Below, piece by piece: positions 17,273 through 26,300 of a stretch of 64,000 bases of DNA. The stretch covers positions 1 to 64,000 of the forward strand of contig NZ_RYZH01000008.1 in assembly GCF_003977685.1 (NCBI RefSeq), in the 5' to 3' direction. This DNA comes from Tautonia sociabilis. Lineage in GTDB: Bacteria; Planctomycetota; Planctomycetia; Isosphaerales; Isosphaeraceae. The position numbers and the translations under genes were made by a program. A model generated the notes under the pieces. The model saw nothing but the letters and a program-made list of their open reading frames with translations, ran no database searches and was not told where the DNA came from. Positions within the stretch are counted from its first letter, which is position 1; the number at the start of each line of letters is the position of its first letter.

Positions 17273-17665
17273 GATGCGTCCCCCGGGAGTCGGGCGCCCG
17301 GGGCCGTCCCCCGCCTCTCGGAGGACCGTCAACGAGCGGGGCCGCGACCGACCCTCAGCGACGATGGTCGGCCGCCGCCCTGGAGTCAAGCATTTCGGGA
17401 GATCGCGTCCCCACTCAAAGGATCGCCCCGACTGGCGGTCAGCGTCGGGCTCGGCGCCGCCGAGGGACCGACGCCGGTGCTCCTTGGGCCAATCCGCCAG
17501 ATCGCCGGCGGCGTGACTCCACCGCCCCGACACCGTTGCGATCCGGCAACATCGCGGTCGCGGGTGGACGATCCTGGCGGCCCGAGCGGCAAGATCCCGC
17601 GGCCCGAGCCCCCGCCTCCGACCGCCGGGAGCCAGGCCGTCGCCCCCCCTTCGAGGCCCGAGGCC

Positions 17666-18622
17666 ATGCGATCGATCGCCGTGCTCCTCGGTCTGCTTTC
17701 GCTCTCCGGCCTCGCCTTCGCGTGGCCGGCGCTGGCCGGCTCGGCCGCTCCCGACCCGTTCCTCGCCAGCCGGGGGGCGCTCTGGGGGCTGATCGCCTCG
17801 GCGATGTTCGCCATCGGCTGGCGGCTGCCCCGGGACGAGCTGGCCCAGGTCTCCCGACGCTGGCCGACGGTCCTCGGCGGCACGGCGGTGCAGTACGCGG
17901 CGATGCCGACGCTCGGCTACCTGGCCGCCCGGCTCGCCGGCCTGGGGCCCGACGCCACCGTCGGCCTGATCCTGGTCGGCTGCGTGCCGGGGGCGATGGC
18001 GTCGAACGTGCTCACGCTGATGGCCCGGGGGAACGTCAGCTACTCGGTCAGCCTGACCACGGCGGCCACCGTGGCCTCTCCGCTGGTCGTGCCGCTGGCG
18101 CTGAGGCTGGCCCTGGGGGGCGTCTCGGTCCACTTCCCGGCGGTCGAGTCGATGCGGCAACTGGCCCTCTTCGTCGTGCTGCCGGTCGGGCTCGGGCACC
18201 TGCTGAGCCGTTCCCTGCCGTCGTGGGACCGCGCCGCCGGGCCGATCGCCTCGGCGGCGGCGAACCTGGTGATCCTCTGGGTGATCGCCGTGGTCGTGGC
18301 CGCCAACCGAGACCGCCTGGCTCGGCTCGACCCCCGGCTGCTCGCCGCCTTGCTCGCGGTCAACGCCGGCGGCTACCTCGCCGGGAGCCTCGGCGGCCTC
18401 GCCCTGCGGCTCGACACCGCGATGCGACGGGCGCTGACCCTGGAAGTCGGCATGCAGAACGCCGGCCTGGGGACCACCATCGCCCTCTCCCTCTTCCCCG
18501 ACCGCCCCGCCGTGGCCATCCCCTGCGCCCTGTACACCTTCGGCTGCATGCTCACCGGCACCGCCCTCGCCTGCTGGTGGGGCCGACCCGATTCCGGACC
18601 GCCGACCCCTCCCCCTCCGTGA
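17666..18622 (+). CDS. Bile acid:sodium symporter (BASS) family transporter
   Basis: About 318 residues, ten hydrophobic segments. The start MRSIAVLLGLLSLSGL at 17666 begins the first segment. Family features: 'FAIGWRLPRDELAQVSRRW', 'PTLGYLAARLAGLGPDATVGLILVGCVPGAMASNVLTLMARGN' in the core, and 'LEVGMQNAGLGTTIAL', which resembles the 'E(V/I)G(I/M)QN(A/S)GLA' signature of BASS transporters. It probably imports or exports an organic anion with Na+. No neighbouring gene suggests a substrate. The 393 bp between it and the zinc-ribbon gene (17273-17665) hold no visible gene. Confidence 0.85.
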   Translation: MRSIAVLLGLLSLSGLAFAWPALAGSAAPDPFLASRGALWGLIASAMFAIGWRLPRDELAQVSRRWPTVLGGTAVQYAAMPTLGYLAARLAGLGPDATVGLILVGCVPGAMASNVLTLMARGNVSYSVSLTTAATVASPLVVPLALRLALGGVSVHFPAVESMRQLALFVVLPVGLGHLLSRSLPSWDRAAGPIASAAANLVILWVIAVVVAANRDRLARLDPRLLAALLAVNAGGYLAGSLGGLALRLDTAMRRALTLEVGMQNAGLGTTIALSLFPDRPAVAIPCALYTFGCMLTGTALACWWGRPDSGPPTPPPP

Positions 18623-18789
18623 GAGCCCCCTCGCCGCGCTCCCCCTCGCCGAATTCCTCCAACGTCCAGGTGTTCTCTCCGCCCCGGCCCGGTATGATCG
18701 CCGCGGGCCGGATCGGGATGCCGGCCCGCCTCATCCCATCCCCCAAGATCCCATCGCCCGACAGTCGTCGACACCAAAAGGAGACGCGC

Positions 18790-19305
18790 ATGATCGTCCC
18801 GCTGATCGCCCCCGGGCTGCTCGCCCTGCTGATTTCCCCCTCCCCCTCCCCGGCCGCCCCCCAGGACGAGCGGGCCGCATACCTCGGCACCTACTCCTAC
18901 ATCAAGGGCATGCGCGGCGGCCAGCAGGTGCCCGAGGAAGACCTCAAGGGCCGGAAGGTCGAGCTCGAAGACGGCGAACTCTCGCTGATCGGCCCCGACG
19001 GCACCGAGGAGTTCGAGATCAAGGTCACCCTCGACAGCGAGCCGGACGACCAGGGCGTCGTCAAGTTCACCATGGAGATCACCGAGTCCTCCCTGTTCGC
19101 CGAGGCCGTCGGCGCCAAGGCCAAGGGCCTGGGCAAGTACGAGGACGGCACCATCACCCTCATCTACGACTTCGCCGAGAACGCCTCCCACCCCGACGAC
19201 TTCGAGCCCGAAGGCCCCACCCAGCACCTCTTCGTCATCAAGAAGGTCCCCGACAGCGACACGAATGATGACGACGACAATGACGACGACGACCCGCGGT
19301 CCTGA
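18790..19305 (+). CDS. TIGR03067-like secreted protein
   Basis: 171 residues. Preceded by AAGGAG at 7 bp. The leader 'MIVPLIAPGLLALLISPSPSPAAP' is a signal peptide. The body 'YLGTYSYIKGMRGGQQVPEEDLKGRKVELEDGEL' follows the planctomycete TIGR03067 pattern (W/Y-x-GTW..., then a 'PxE-x-L-KG' block). The terminus is an Asp/Asn-rich run ('DTNDDDDNDDDD'), possibly Ca2+-binding. Function unknown; members are paralogous, exported and of unknown partners. Confidence 0.7.
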   Translation: MIVPLIAPGLLALLISPSPSPAAPQDERAAYLGTYSYIKGMRGGQQVPEEDLKGRKVELEDGELSLIGPDGTEEFEIKVTLDSEPDDQGVVKFTMEITESSLFAEAVGAKAKGLGKYEDGTITLIYDFAENASHPDDFEPEGPTQHLFVIKKVPDSDTNDDDDNDDDDPRS

Positions 19306-19840
19306 CGGCCGGACCCCGAACACCCGGAAGCCGGCGGTGCCGTCGACCGCACCGCCGGCTCCTCCCTCGCCCCCGAGGTCGGCCGCCCTCTCCTCCCCCT
19401 GCCCGCTCGATCGGATCCCGGAGTTCCCCGATCACCGGCCGCTGGCCCGAGCGAGCGATCCGGCCGCTCCCCCTCCAGGAGGCCCCCCGAGCGGCTCCAC
19501 CTCCCGGGCCTCCGGGACCTCCGATCGCGACCGCCGATCCCCCCTGGTTCGTCCCTGCCAAACCGAGTCACCGTCCCCCGCCCCGCCCCCGATGATCCTG
19601 GTTGAGGACCGGCGCCGTTTCTCTCCCCAGCTTCGGGATCAGTGACTCCATGACGCCACCCTTCACCGCACGCTCCCAATCACGATCCCCGTCTTCCGAC
19701 CCCGGAGATGCTCCGCCGCCGCGCAACTCGGCCGCGCACCGAAACGAACCCATTTTTCCAGCAAAAGCTCTTGTTGCGCAAGAGCTTACGCGAATCGCTC
19801 TTCGCGCACCGAGCGGCGCACCGAGCGGCGCACCGGCCGG
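19306..19840. other. Intergenic region with terminator-like hairpin and short repeats
   Basis: 535 bases without a supportable gene between two convergent genes. It includes the hairpin described separately and, at about 19804-19839, three copies of a 12-bp unit of the GCGCACCGAGCG type. Confidence 0.5.
19765..19787 (-). terminator. Intrinsic terminator candidate of the M24 peptidase gene
   Basis: AAGCTCTTG and CAAGAGCTT form a perfect 9-bp stem with a 5-base loop, 54 bp past the stop of the peptidase. Read on the minus strand it is followed by TTTGC and then AAAAATGG, so only a weak U-tract is present. Confidence 0.45.
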
Positions 19841-21043
19841 TCATCGTCCCGACGCGGCCGGGTCGGCGAGGATCGGCAGGACCCGGGTCTGGAGCCCTCC
19901 GGTGACGTGGACCTGCCCCCCGGCGTCGACGAAGACGTCGACCTCGGAGCGGATGCCGAACTCGGACAGGTAGATGCCCGGCTCGATCGAGAAGCAGGTG
20001 CGGGGGAGGACCAGCCTCGTCTCGTGGGTTTCCAGGTTGTCCATGTGGGCGCCGTTGCCGTGCACCTCCTCGCCGATGCTATGCCCGGTCCGATGGATGA
20101 AGGCGTGGCCGTAGCCGGCCTCCTCGATCACCTGGCGGCAGGCGTCGTCGACCTCGAAGCCCCGCAGCGGGGAGCCCGAGGCGAACGCCTCCCGGACCCG
20201 GGCGATGGCGGCGTCCCGGGCTCGGGCGACGACGCGGAAGACCGACTCGAACCGATCCGGGACCTCGGTGCCGACGAAGCCCACCCGGGTCAGGTCGCTG
20301 TAGACGGCCCCGGGGCGGTCCATCTTGGCCCAGAGGTCGATGAGCACGAAGTCGCCGGCCCGGATCTCGGCGTCCGCTCCGGCCTTGGGCTCGTAGTGGG
20401 GGTCGCCGCTGTGCGGGCCGACGCCGACGATCGGAGGCGAGGAGGTGGTCAGGCCGTTCCGGGAGAAGTGGTCGAGGATGACCGCCTGCACCTCCGTCTC
20501 CCGGATCGAGCCGCCGCCGCTGGTGCGCTCGGCGATCAGGCCGAAGGCGATGGTGAAGGCCTCGGTCGTGTGCTCGGTGGCCTCCTGGTGCATCGCCCAC
20601 TGCTCGTCGGTCCACGAGGCCTCGAACCGCTGGATCAGGTCCCCCGACGACTCGACCTCGACCCCCAGCGACCGGACGAACTCCACCACGCCGGCGTCGA
20701 CCCGGGCGATGTACGGGTTGGCCAGGTTCGGGGCGTATTCCATCGCCACCCGCTTCGCCCCGCCGATCAGGGCGCGCACCCCCTCCTCCAGCTCCTGCCA
20801 GCGCAGGTAGACCGTCTTCTCCCCGGGCAGGTGGTCCAGCGCCCCCGGCTCGATCTTGTGCACGAGCTTCCTCGGCGGCCCCTCGCTCGGAATCGCGTAG
20901 AAGAACCTCCGAGACGTCACCGGCTTCCCCGCCAGGTCCAGCACCCGACGGGCCGGCAGGTTGCTGCCCCGGAAGTCGTAGAGAAGCCAGCCGTCGAGCC
21001 CGGTCTGGCGGAGGGCGTCCTGGATGGCGGGCAGATCGAACAT
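19841..21043 (-). CDS. M24 family Xaa-Pro aminopeptidase-like peptidase
   Basis: About 400 residues from MFDLPAIQDALRQTGLDGW. The N-terminal domain (1-150) is creatinase-like. The pita-bread catalytic domain shows the metal ligands in order: 'DFVLIDLWAK...YSDLTRVGFVG' (two Asp), 'HRTGHSIGEEVHG' (His), 'CFSIEPGIYL' (Glu), 'SEVDVFVDAGG' (Glu). It therefore removes N-terminal residues next to Pro in the cytosol; exact specificity is not deducible. ATG 21043 is chosen; the in-frame ATG at 21097 adds 18 residues unlike the family. It stands apart on the minus strand with the amidase upstream. Confidence 0.88.
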   Translation of the reverse strand: MFDLPAIQDALRQTGLDGWLLYDFRGSNLPARRVLDLAGKPVTSRRFFYAIPSEGPPRKLVHKIEPGALDHLPGEKTVYLRWQELEEGVRALIGGAKRVAMEYAPNLANPYIARVDAGVVEFVRSLGVEVESSGDLIQRFEASWTDEQWAMHQEATEHTTEAFTIAFGLIAERTSGGGSIRETEVQAVILDHFSRNGLTTSSPPIVGVGPHSGDPHYEPKAGADAEIRAGDFVLIDLWAKMDRPGAVYSDLTRVGFVGTEVPDRFESVFRVVARARDAAIARVREAFASGSPLRGFEVDDACRQVIEEAGYGHAFIHRTGHSIGEEVHGNGAHMDNLETHETRLVLPRTCFSIEPGIYLSEFGIRSEVDVFVDAGGQVHVTGGLQTRVLPILADPAASGR

Positions 21044-21250
21044 GGCGGGCTCCTTCGGAATGCGAGTGGCCGAGGGCGGAGGACCGAGGGGGATCATCTC
21101 CGAGCGACGGGAGGCGGGGGGCGGGTCGCCCCCATTGGGAGCGGCCCCCGACGCGGGGGGCGACCCGAGCCTCGCCTCACCCGGCCCGGAATGATCCGCG
21201 ATTCGTGGCTTCCGGTTCCGGGATCACGGTCGGCGATCAATCCGGAGCGC

Positions 21251-22666
21251 TCACGCCCCGATTCCCGGAGGCACCCGCTCCATCCAGTGCGTGGCCGACT
21301 GATACGCCGCGCCGACCCGAAGCAGCAGCGGCTCCTCCCAGGGGCGGCCGACCAGTTGCAGGCCGATCGGCAAGCCGGCCGCCGAGAACCCGCAGGGGAC
21401 CGACAGCGCCGGCTGGCCGGAGAGGTTGAATGGCATCGTCTGGTCGAGATAGACGTACACCAGCGGCACCGGAGTTCCGTCCACCGCCAGTTCTCGGAGG
21501 CCGATCGGCGTGGCCGTCAGCGGGCTGGTCGGCGTGGCGAGCACGTCGAACGACCGCCAGAGGTCGCGGTACTGGGCCATCACGACGCGACGGGCGCGCT
21601 GGCCGTCGAGGTACTGGTCGCCGTTGAGGAACAGGCCGGAGAGGATCAGGTGGCGGATGTCGTCGCTCATGCCGTTGTCGAGGTCGCGGGCGGCGTCCTC
21701 GTGGGCGGAGGCGGCCTCGGCGAAGATGATCGCCCGGTGGGCGGCCCGAGCGAGATCGACCTTCGGAAAGTCGACCGGCACGACGGCCGCTCCCAGCCCG
21801 CGCAGGACCTCGATCGCGTCCCGGACCGACTCGGCCACCTCCGGCTCGGCCAGGTCGAAGAAGTGCCCCCCCGGCACGCCGACGCGGACGCCGGCCAGGT
21901 TCGTCCCCTCGGGCACGAGCGGCTCGGGCAGTTCCGGGGAGAGGGCGGTGGCGCGGTCCTTCGGGTCGGGCCCGGCCATGACGGAGAGCATCAGCGCGGC
22001 GTCCTCGACCGACCGCGCCATCGGCCCGACGGTGTCCATCGACCAGCTCAGCGGGATGCCGCCGTGCCGGCTGACCCGGCCGTACGTCACCTTCAGGCCG
22101 ACCACGCCGCACAGCGCCGCCGGCTGCCGGATCGATCCCCCCGTGTCGCCGCCGACGGCCGCCAGCGCCATGCCCGTCGCCAGGGCGATGGCCCCTCCCC
22201 CCGTGCTGCCGCCGGGAATGCGGCCGGCGAGCCAGGGATTGACCGCGTCGCCGAAGTGCGGATTCTCGTTGGTGAACCCGTAGGCATACTCGTGCATCGA
22301 CGCCTTGCCCACCAGCACGCAGCCCGCCCGGCGCAGGCGGGCGACGGCCTCGGCGTCGCTCTCGGGCACGAAGTCGATCATCGCCATCGAGCCGTTGGTC
22401 GTCCGGACCCCCTTGGTCCAGAAGCCGTCCTTGACCGCCAGCGGCACCCCGGCCAGCGGCAGCGACCGGCCTCGGGAAACCGCCCGGTCGACCGCCTCGG
22501 CGTCCCGGATCGCCTGCTCGCCGACAATGGTGATGAAGGCGTTGAGCCGGCCGTCGAGCGCCTCGATCCGCTTCAGCGCCGCGTGGGCCACGTCGACGGC
22601 CTTCAGCTCCCCGGCGTTCACCCGGCGGGCGACCTCCCGGGCGGTGGTCTGAGTCAGCTCGATCAT
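21251..22666 (-). CDS. Amidase signature family enzyme (AtzE/GatA-like)
   Basis: 471 residues. The catalytic triad is present: Lys in 'LAVKDGFWTKG', the cis-Ser in 'GGSTGGGAIALATGM' (the usual SS is ST) and the nucleophile Ser in 'GGDTGGSIRQPAAL'. It hydrolyses a linear amide. The ATG overlaps the TGA of a 73-residue AtzG-like gene just upstream (ATGA), implying translational coupling to a partner subunit, as in the AtzE-AtzG pair (1-carboxybiuret hydrolase). The native amide is unknown. GatA is less likely because no GatB is nearby. Confidence 0.85.
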   Translation of the reverse strand: MIELTQTTAREVARRVNAGELKAVDVAHAALKRIEALDGRLNAFITIVGEQAIRDAEAVDRAVSRGRSLPLAGVPLAVKDGFWTKGVRTTNGSMAMIDFVPESDAEAVARLRRAGCVLVGKASMHEYAYGFTNENPHFGDAVNPWLAGRIPGGSTGGGAIALATGMALAAVGGDTGGSIRQPAALCGVVGLKVTYGRVSRHGGIPLSWSMDTVGPMARSVEDAALMLSVMAGPDPKDRATALSPELPEPLVPEGTNLAGVRVGVPGGHFFDLAEPEVAESVRDAIEVLRGLGAAVVPVDFPKVDLARAAHRAIIFAEAASAHEDAARDLDNGMSDDIRHLILSGLFLNGDQYLDGQRARRVVMAQYRDLWRSFDVLATPTSPLTATPIGLRELAVDGTPVPLVYVYLDQTMPFNLSGQPALSVPCGFSAAGLPIGLQLVGRPWEEPLLLRVGAAYQSATHWMERVPPGIGA

Positions 22667-22884
22667 CGCGGCCAGCCCTCCGGATCCAGGGCGAAGGCGG
22701 TTTCCGGCTCGACCCCGGACAGGTCGGCCTCGGCCATCGGCTCCAGCTCGGCGACCAGCCCGTTGACCCCCTGCCGGAGGGCCTCGAGCCGCTCGTCATC
22801 GAGCCCCAGCTTCAGGACCTCCCGCGCGAGCAGGCGGAACGCCTCGGGGCCGAAGGTCTCGGGGATCTCCTGCGGCTCGGGCAT
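22663..22884 (-). CDS. AtzG-like (DUF4089) amidase partner subunit
   Basis: 73 residues from MPEPQEIPETFGPEAFRL. The helix pair 'LGLDDERLEALRQGVNGLVAELEPM' followed by 'ETAFALDPEGWP' has the GatC/AtzG-like layout (helix-helix then an extended Phe-Pro C-terminus that packs on the amidase). The stop overlaps the amidase start. AtzG wraps its partner AtzE; here it should stabilise the downstream amidase. A generic unknown small protein is the alternative, but context favours AtzG-like. Confidence 0.65.
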   Translation of the reverse strand: MPEPQEIPETFGPEAFRLLAREVLKLGLDDERLEALRQGVNGLVAELEPMAEADLSGVEPETAFALDPEGWPR

Positions 22885-22938
22885 GATCGCTGCCTCCGAT
22901 TCGACGCGACGCGCCGCCTCCCCGCGACGCCCGGCCGA

Positions 22939-22968
22939 TTGTGCCCCGACGCCGCCCCCCGGCACAAT
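22939..22968 (+). promoter_or_regulatory. Putative sigma70 promoter of mog
   Basis: TTGTGC (22939-22944), an 18-bp spacer and CACAAT (22963-22968), 47 bp before the ATG. Confidence 0.5.
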
Positions 22969-23015
22969 AGGCCGGTCGACCCGACCCGACACCTCCGGAC
23001 CCGGATCCCCGAGCC

Positions 23016-23570
23016 ATGACCGACGCGCCCACCCCCTCGACCGCCCCCGCCCGCATCGGCATCGTCACCGTCTCCGACCGCGCCAGCCGGGGCGAGTACG
23101 AGGACCGAGGCGGCCCGGCCATCCACCAGTACTTCTCCGAGGTCCTCACGAGCCCCTGGGACGCCGTCCCTCGGCTCGTCCCCGACGATCGCGACCGGAT
23201 CGCCGCCGCCCTGATCGAGCTGGCCGACGCCGAGGGCTGCTGCCTGATCGTCACCACCGGAGGCACCGGCCCCGCCCCCCGGGACGTGACCCCCGAGGCC
23301 ACGCTCGACGTCGCCGAGAAGCCCATGCCCGGCTTCGGCGAGCTGATGCGCGCCGTCTCCTTGCGGAAGGTCCCCACCGCCATCCTCTCCCGACAGTCCG
23401 CCGTCATCCGAGGCCGGTCGCTCATCATCAACCTGCCGGGTCAGCCCCGGGCGATCGCCGAGTGCCTGGACGCCGTGATGCCCGCCGTCCCCTACTGCGT
23501 CGACCTCATCGGCGGCCCCCGCCTGGAGACGGACCCCGACCGCATCGCCGCCTTCCGGCCCAGGAAATGA
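23016..23570 (+). CDS. mog: Molybdopterin adenylyltransferase MogA-like
   Basis: 184 residues. 'RIGIVTVSDRASRGEYEDRGGPAI' opens the MoaB/Mog fold, and 'CCLIVTTGGTGPAPRDVTPEAT' is the nucleotide/pterin-binding signature with Asp and Thr intact, followed by the 'MPGFGELMR' helix. It adenylates molybdopterin before Mo insertion. Cytosolic. No other Mo cofactor gene adjoins. A well-placed promoter precedes it. MoaB of the same fold cannot be fully excluded; the length and signature fit Mog better. Confidence 0.85.
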   Translation: MTDAPTPSTAPARIGIVTVSDRASRGEYEDRGGPAIHQYFSEVLTSPWDAVPRLVPDDRDRIAAALIELADAEGCCLIVTTGGTGPAPRDVTPEATLDVAEKPMPGFGELMRAVSLRKVPTAILSRQSAVIRGRSLIINLPGQPRAIAECLDAVMPAVPYCVDLIGGPRLETDPDRIAAFRPRK

Positions 23571-23578
23571 GCGATTGG

Positions 23579-24742
23579 TCAAACCGCGGGCGACGTCAGC
23601 TCGCCCAGCACGACCCGGAGGTCGGCCTCGGTCGGGGCGTCGGTCAGCTCGACGAGGCCGAGGCGACGCGGCAGGACGAACCGGATGCGGCCGCCGCGGT
23701 TCTTCTTGTCGAGGGTCATGGCGTCGAGCAGGGCGTCGGGGTCGAGGCCGGGGGCGGAGGTGGGCAGGCCGAGCAGGCGGAGGAGGTTCGAGAGGCGGTC
23801 GGCCAGGCTGTCGTCGATCCAGCCGAGGCGCTCGGCCAGGCGGGCCTCGGCGACCATGCCGGCGGAGACGGCCTCGCCGTGCTGGAAGGGGCCGCCGTAG
23901 CCGGCCACGGCCTCGATGGCGTGGCCGATCGTGTGGCCGAAGTTGAGCACGGCGCGGAGGCCGGTCTGCTCACGCTCGTCCTGCGAGACGACCTCGGCCT
24001 TCAACTCGCAGCAGCGGGCGACCACGCGACGGACCACTCCCGGTTCGAGGGCGAGCATGGCGTCGGCGGTGCGCTCGACCTCGTCGAAGAAGGAGGCGTC
24101 GAGGATCACGCCGTACTTGACCACCTCGGCCATGCCGCAGCGCAGCTCTCGGGGAGGCAGGCTCTCGAGCGAGTCGGTGTCGATCCAGACGCCGACCGGC
24201 TGGTGGAAGGCGCCGACAATGTTCTTGGCCGCCGGGCGGTTCACGGCGACCTTGCCGCCGACGGAGCTATCCACCTGGGCCAGCAGGGTCGTCGGCGCCA
24301 TCAGCAAGGGGACGCCCCGGGCGTAGGTCGCGGCGACGAAGCCGGCCAGGTCCCCCACCACGCCGCCCCCGACGGCGACGACGGCCGCATGGCGGTCGGC
24401 CTTCATCGCGATCAGCCGGTCGAGCAGCACGGCGGCCTGGTCGAGCGACTTGCTCCCCTCTCCCGGAGGGACGGCGGCCACCTCGGCGGCGATCCCCTGC
24501 CCGGCCAGGGCCTCGGCATGTCGGGAGGCGAGGGCGGCGACGTTGGCATCAGTCACCACCAGGGCGACCCGGCAACCCCGGCCGGCCCGGGAGGCGTCCA
24601 GGCTCGACCGGGCGAAGGGGCCGAAGCCGATCGGATCGCCGGAGACGATGCGGATGGCGTAGGACCGATCTCCCAGCGGCACCGGGACGGTGAGCCCGGG
24701 GCTGGTCGCCTGGTCGTCCTGGTCCGGCGGTCGGTCGGTCAC
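23579..24742 (-). CDS. aroB: 3-dehydroquinate synthase
   Basis: 387 residues; slightly long from an N-terminal extension of ~25 residues. Forms 3-dehydroquinate from DAHP in the shikimate pathway. NAD+ motif 'VVAVGGGVVGDLAGFVAATY', the 'PTTLLAQVDSSVGGKVAVN' loop, 'ELRCGMAEVVKYG' (Glu), 'VLNFGHTIGHAIE' (His) and 'QHGEAVSAGM' (His) supply all metal ligands. Convergent with mog (9 bp apart), divergent from the M50 peptidase. Stop to stop spacing is only a few bp. Confidence 0.94.
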   Translation of the reverse strand: MTDRPPDQDDQATSPGLTVPVPLGDRSYAIRIVSGDPIGFGPFARSSLDASRAGRGCRVALVVTDANVAALASRHAEALAGQGIAAEVAAVPPGEGSKSLDQAAVLLDRLIAMKADRHAAVVAVGGGVVGDLAGFVAATYARGVPLLMAPTTLLAQVDSSVGGKVAVNRPAAKNIVGAFHQPVGVWIDTDSLESLPPRELRCGMAEVVKYGVILDASFFDEVERTADAMLALEPGVVRRVVARCCELKAEVVSQDEREQTGLRAVLNFGHTIGHAIEAVAGYGGPFQHGEAVSAGMVAEARLAERLGWIDDSLADRLSNLLRLLGLPTSAPGLDPDALLDAMTLDKKNRGGRIRFVLPRRLGLVELTDAPTEADLRVVLGELTSPAV

Positions 24743-25057
24743 GGCTCGGCCTCGATCCCCCTCGGCGGCGGTGAAACCGTCCCCCGGCCGCCCGGCCGCC
24801 GACCGGGCGACTGTAGCGGCCGACCCTCGGCCCGGTCAAGCGGGGCGAGGCCCGGCCCGGGTCCGATCGGCCATCGGAGCATCACTCCGGGTGCCCCCGG
24901 GCCGGCGCCTTCCCATCCGGATCCTCCGATCGACCAAGAGGGCCGGCGATCGGCAGGGGGATCGCTCCCCGACCGGAGGGGATCGGCCCGGGAGGCGCTG
25001 GGCTTGCGGCGGCCGATCGCGGGTCGGGGCCCCCAGGCCCGGACGCATCGGGCGTCG

Positions 25058-25087
25058 TTGCGGGCCGCCGGGCCGAACTGCTACACT
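25058..25087 (+). promoter_or_regulatory. Putative sigma70 promoter of the M50 peptidase
   Basis: TTGCGG (25058-25063), 18-bp spacer, TACACT (25082-25087), 79 bp before the ATG. The rest of 24743-25057, between aroB and this promoter, shows nothing recognisable. Confidence 0.55.
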
Positions 25088-25165
25088 GAACCTGCACGAT
25101 TGCCGATGGCGACAGCGGCGGCTGACGGCCGAATTCCGCCCGGTTTCCCCCGCGAGTGGACCGCC

Positions 25166-26245
25166 ATGTCCGATCCCTTCTCCTGGTCAATCAACCTGGG
25201 CCGGTGGGCGGGCGTGCCGATCCGCCTGCACTTCCTGCTGGTGGTCTTCGCGGCGGTGAAGCTGCTGGGGGCGACTCTCTTCGACGCCGACAGCTCGGTC
25301 GACCCGCTCGAGACGGCGTCGTGGCTCGGCCTGCTCGGCCTGGCGCTGGCGGCCCACGAGGTGGGGCACGCCGCGGCGGCTCGACGGCTCGGCCTGGATT
25401 CGGAGGAGGTCCGGCTCTGGCCCCTGGGCAACTTCGCCGGCCCGGCCCCGGTGTCCGTCGCCCGGGCTCGGGAGGCGATGACCGTCGCCCTGGCCGGCCC
25501 GCTGACGAGCCTGGCGATCGCGGCGCTCTTGTTCGGCGGCCTGCTGTTCGTCGACGCCCACCTGGTGCTCAACCCCTTCGGCCACGGCGGCACCGGCAGC
25601 GGCGCCCCGATGATCGACGGCGAGCCGGCCGTCGCGTTCTCCGCCATCTGGTGGATCGGCTGGTTCGGCTACCTCAACTGGGTCCTCTTCCTGGCCAACC
25701 TGATCCCGGCCCTGCCGCTGGACGGCGGCCGGGCGCTCCGCGCCTACCTCGCCGGCCCGTCGCTCACCTCGACCAAGGACGGCCTGATCGCCCCCTGGAT
25801 GGCCCGCTCCTTCGCCGTGCTGCTGGCGATCACCGGGGTCATCCGCATCCTGTTCTTCAGCCCCAGCGCCGGCGGCTTCGAGCTGCTCTCGCTGGCCATC
25901 CTCATCGAGGTGATGGTCCGCCACGAAACCCGGATGCTCGAAGACGGCGGCTACTACGAGGACAACCTCTTCGGCTACGACTTCTCCGAAGGGTACACCA
26001 GCCTCGAAGGGTCCGGGCCGAAGGTCCGCCCCTACCGCGAGAACGCCCTGGCCCGCTGGCGACGCCGGCGCTCCGAGGCCCGCCGCCAGCGCCAGTCGGC
26101 CAAGGAGGCCGCCGAGGAACGCCGGATGGACGAGATCCTCGCCAAGATCCACGCCTCCGGCCGAGACTCCCTCTCCCCCGAGGAACAGCGCTTCCTCACC
26201 CGGGTCAGCACCAAGTACCGCAAGCGGACGAAAACCCGGGGCTGA
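25166..26245 (+). CDS. Site-2 protease (M50) family membrane metalloprotease
   Basis: About 359 residues from MSDPFSWSINLGRWAG. Several membrane segments in the first 260 residues contain 'LAAHEVGHAAAARRLG' (HExxH zinc motif) and 'LFLANLIPALPLDGGRALRA' (the second, NPxPPLDGG-like motif with the Asp ligand), the active site of S2P/SpoIVFB-like intramembrane proteases. The C-terminal ~100 residues are soluble and basic, ending 'RMDEILAKIHASGRDSLSPEEQRFLTRV', a motif also found at the ends of bacterial rhomboid-type proteases (DUF6576-like). The substrate, perhaps an anti-sigma factor, is unknown. Own promoter at 25058. Confidence 0.85.
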   Translation: MSDPFSWSINLGRWAGVPIRLHFLLVVFAAVKLLGATLFDADSSVDPLETASWLGLLGLALAAHEVGHAAAARRLGLDSEEVRLWPLGNFAGPAPVSVARAREAMTVALAGPLTSLAIAALLFGGLLFVDAHLVLNPFGHGGTGSGAPMIDGEPAVAFSAIWWIGWFGYLNWVLFLANLIPALPLDGGRALRAYLAGPSLTSTKDGLIAPWMARSFAVLLAITGVIRILFFSPSAGGFELLSLAILIEVMVRHETRMLEDGGYYEDNLFGYDFSEGYTSLEGSGPKVRPYRENALARWRRRRSEARRQRQSAKEAAEERRMDEILAKIHASGRDSLSPEEQRFLTRVSTKYRKRTKTRG

Positions 26246-26300
26246 CCGACACCGTCCAACCGACAACAAATCACGATCAATAATTAGCGGACAATTGTTG

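Noticed and set aside
19907..25165. Very long plus-strand open frame antisense to four genes
   Set aside because: A side effect of the GC-rich third codon positions of the genes on the other strand. No leader, ribosome site or domains until the real M50 start at 25166.
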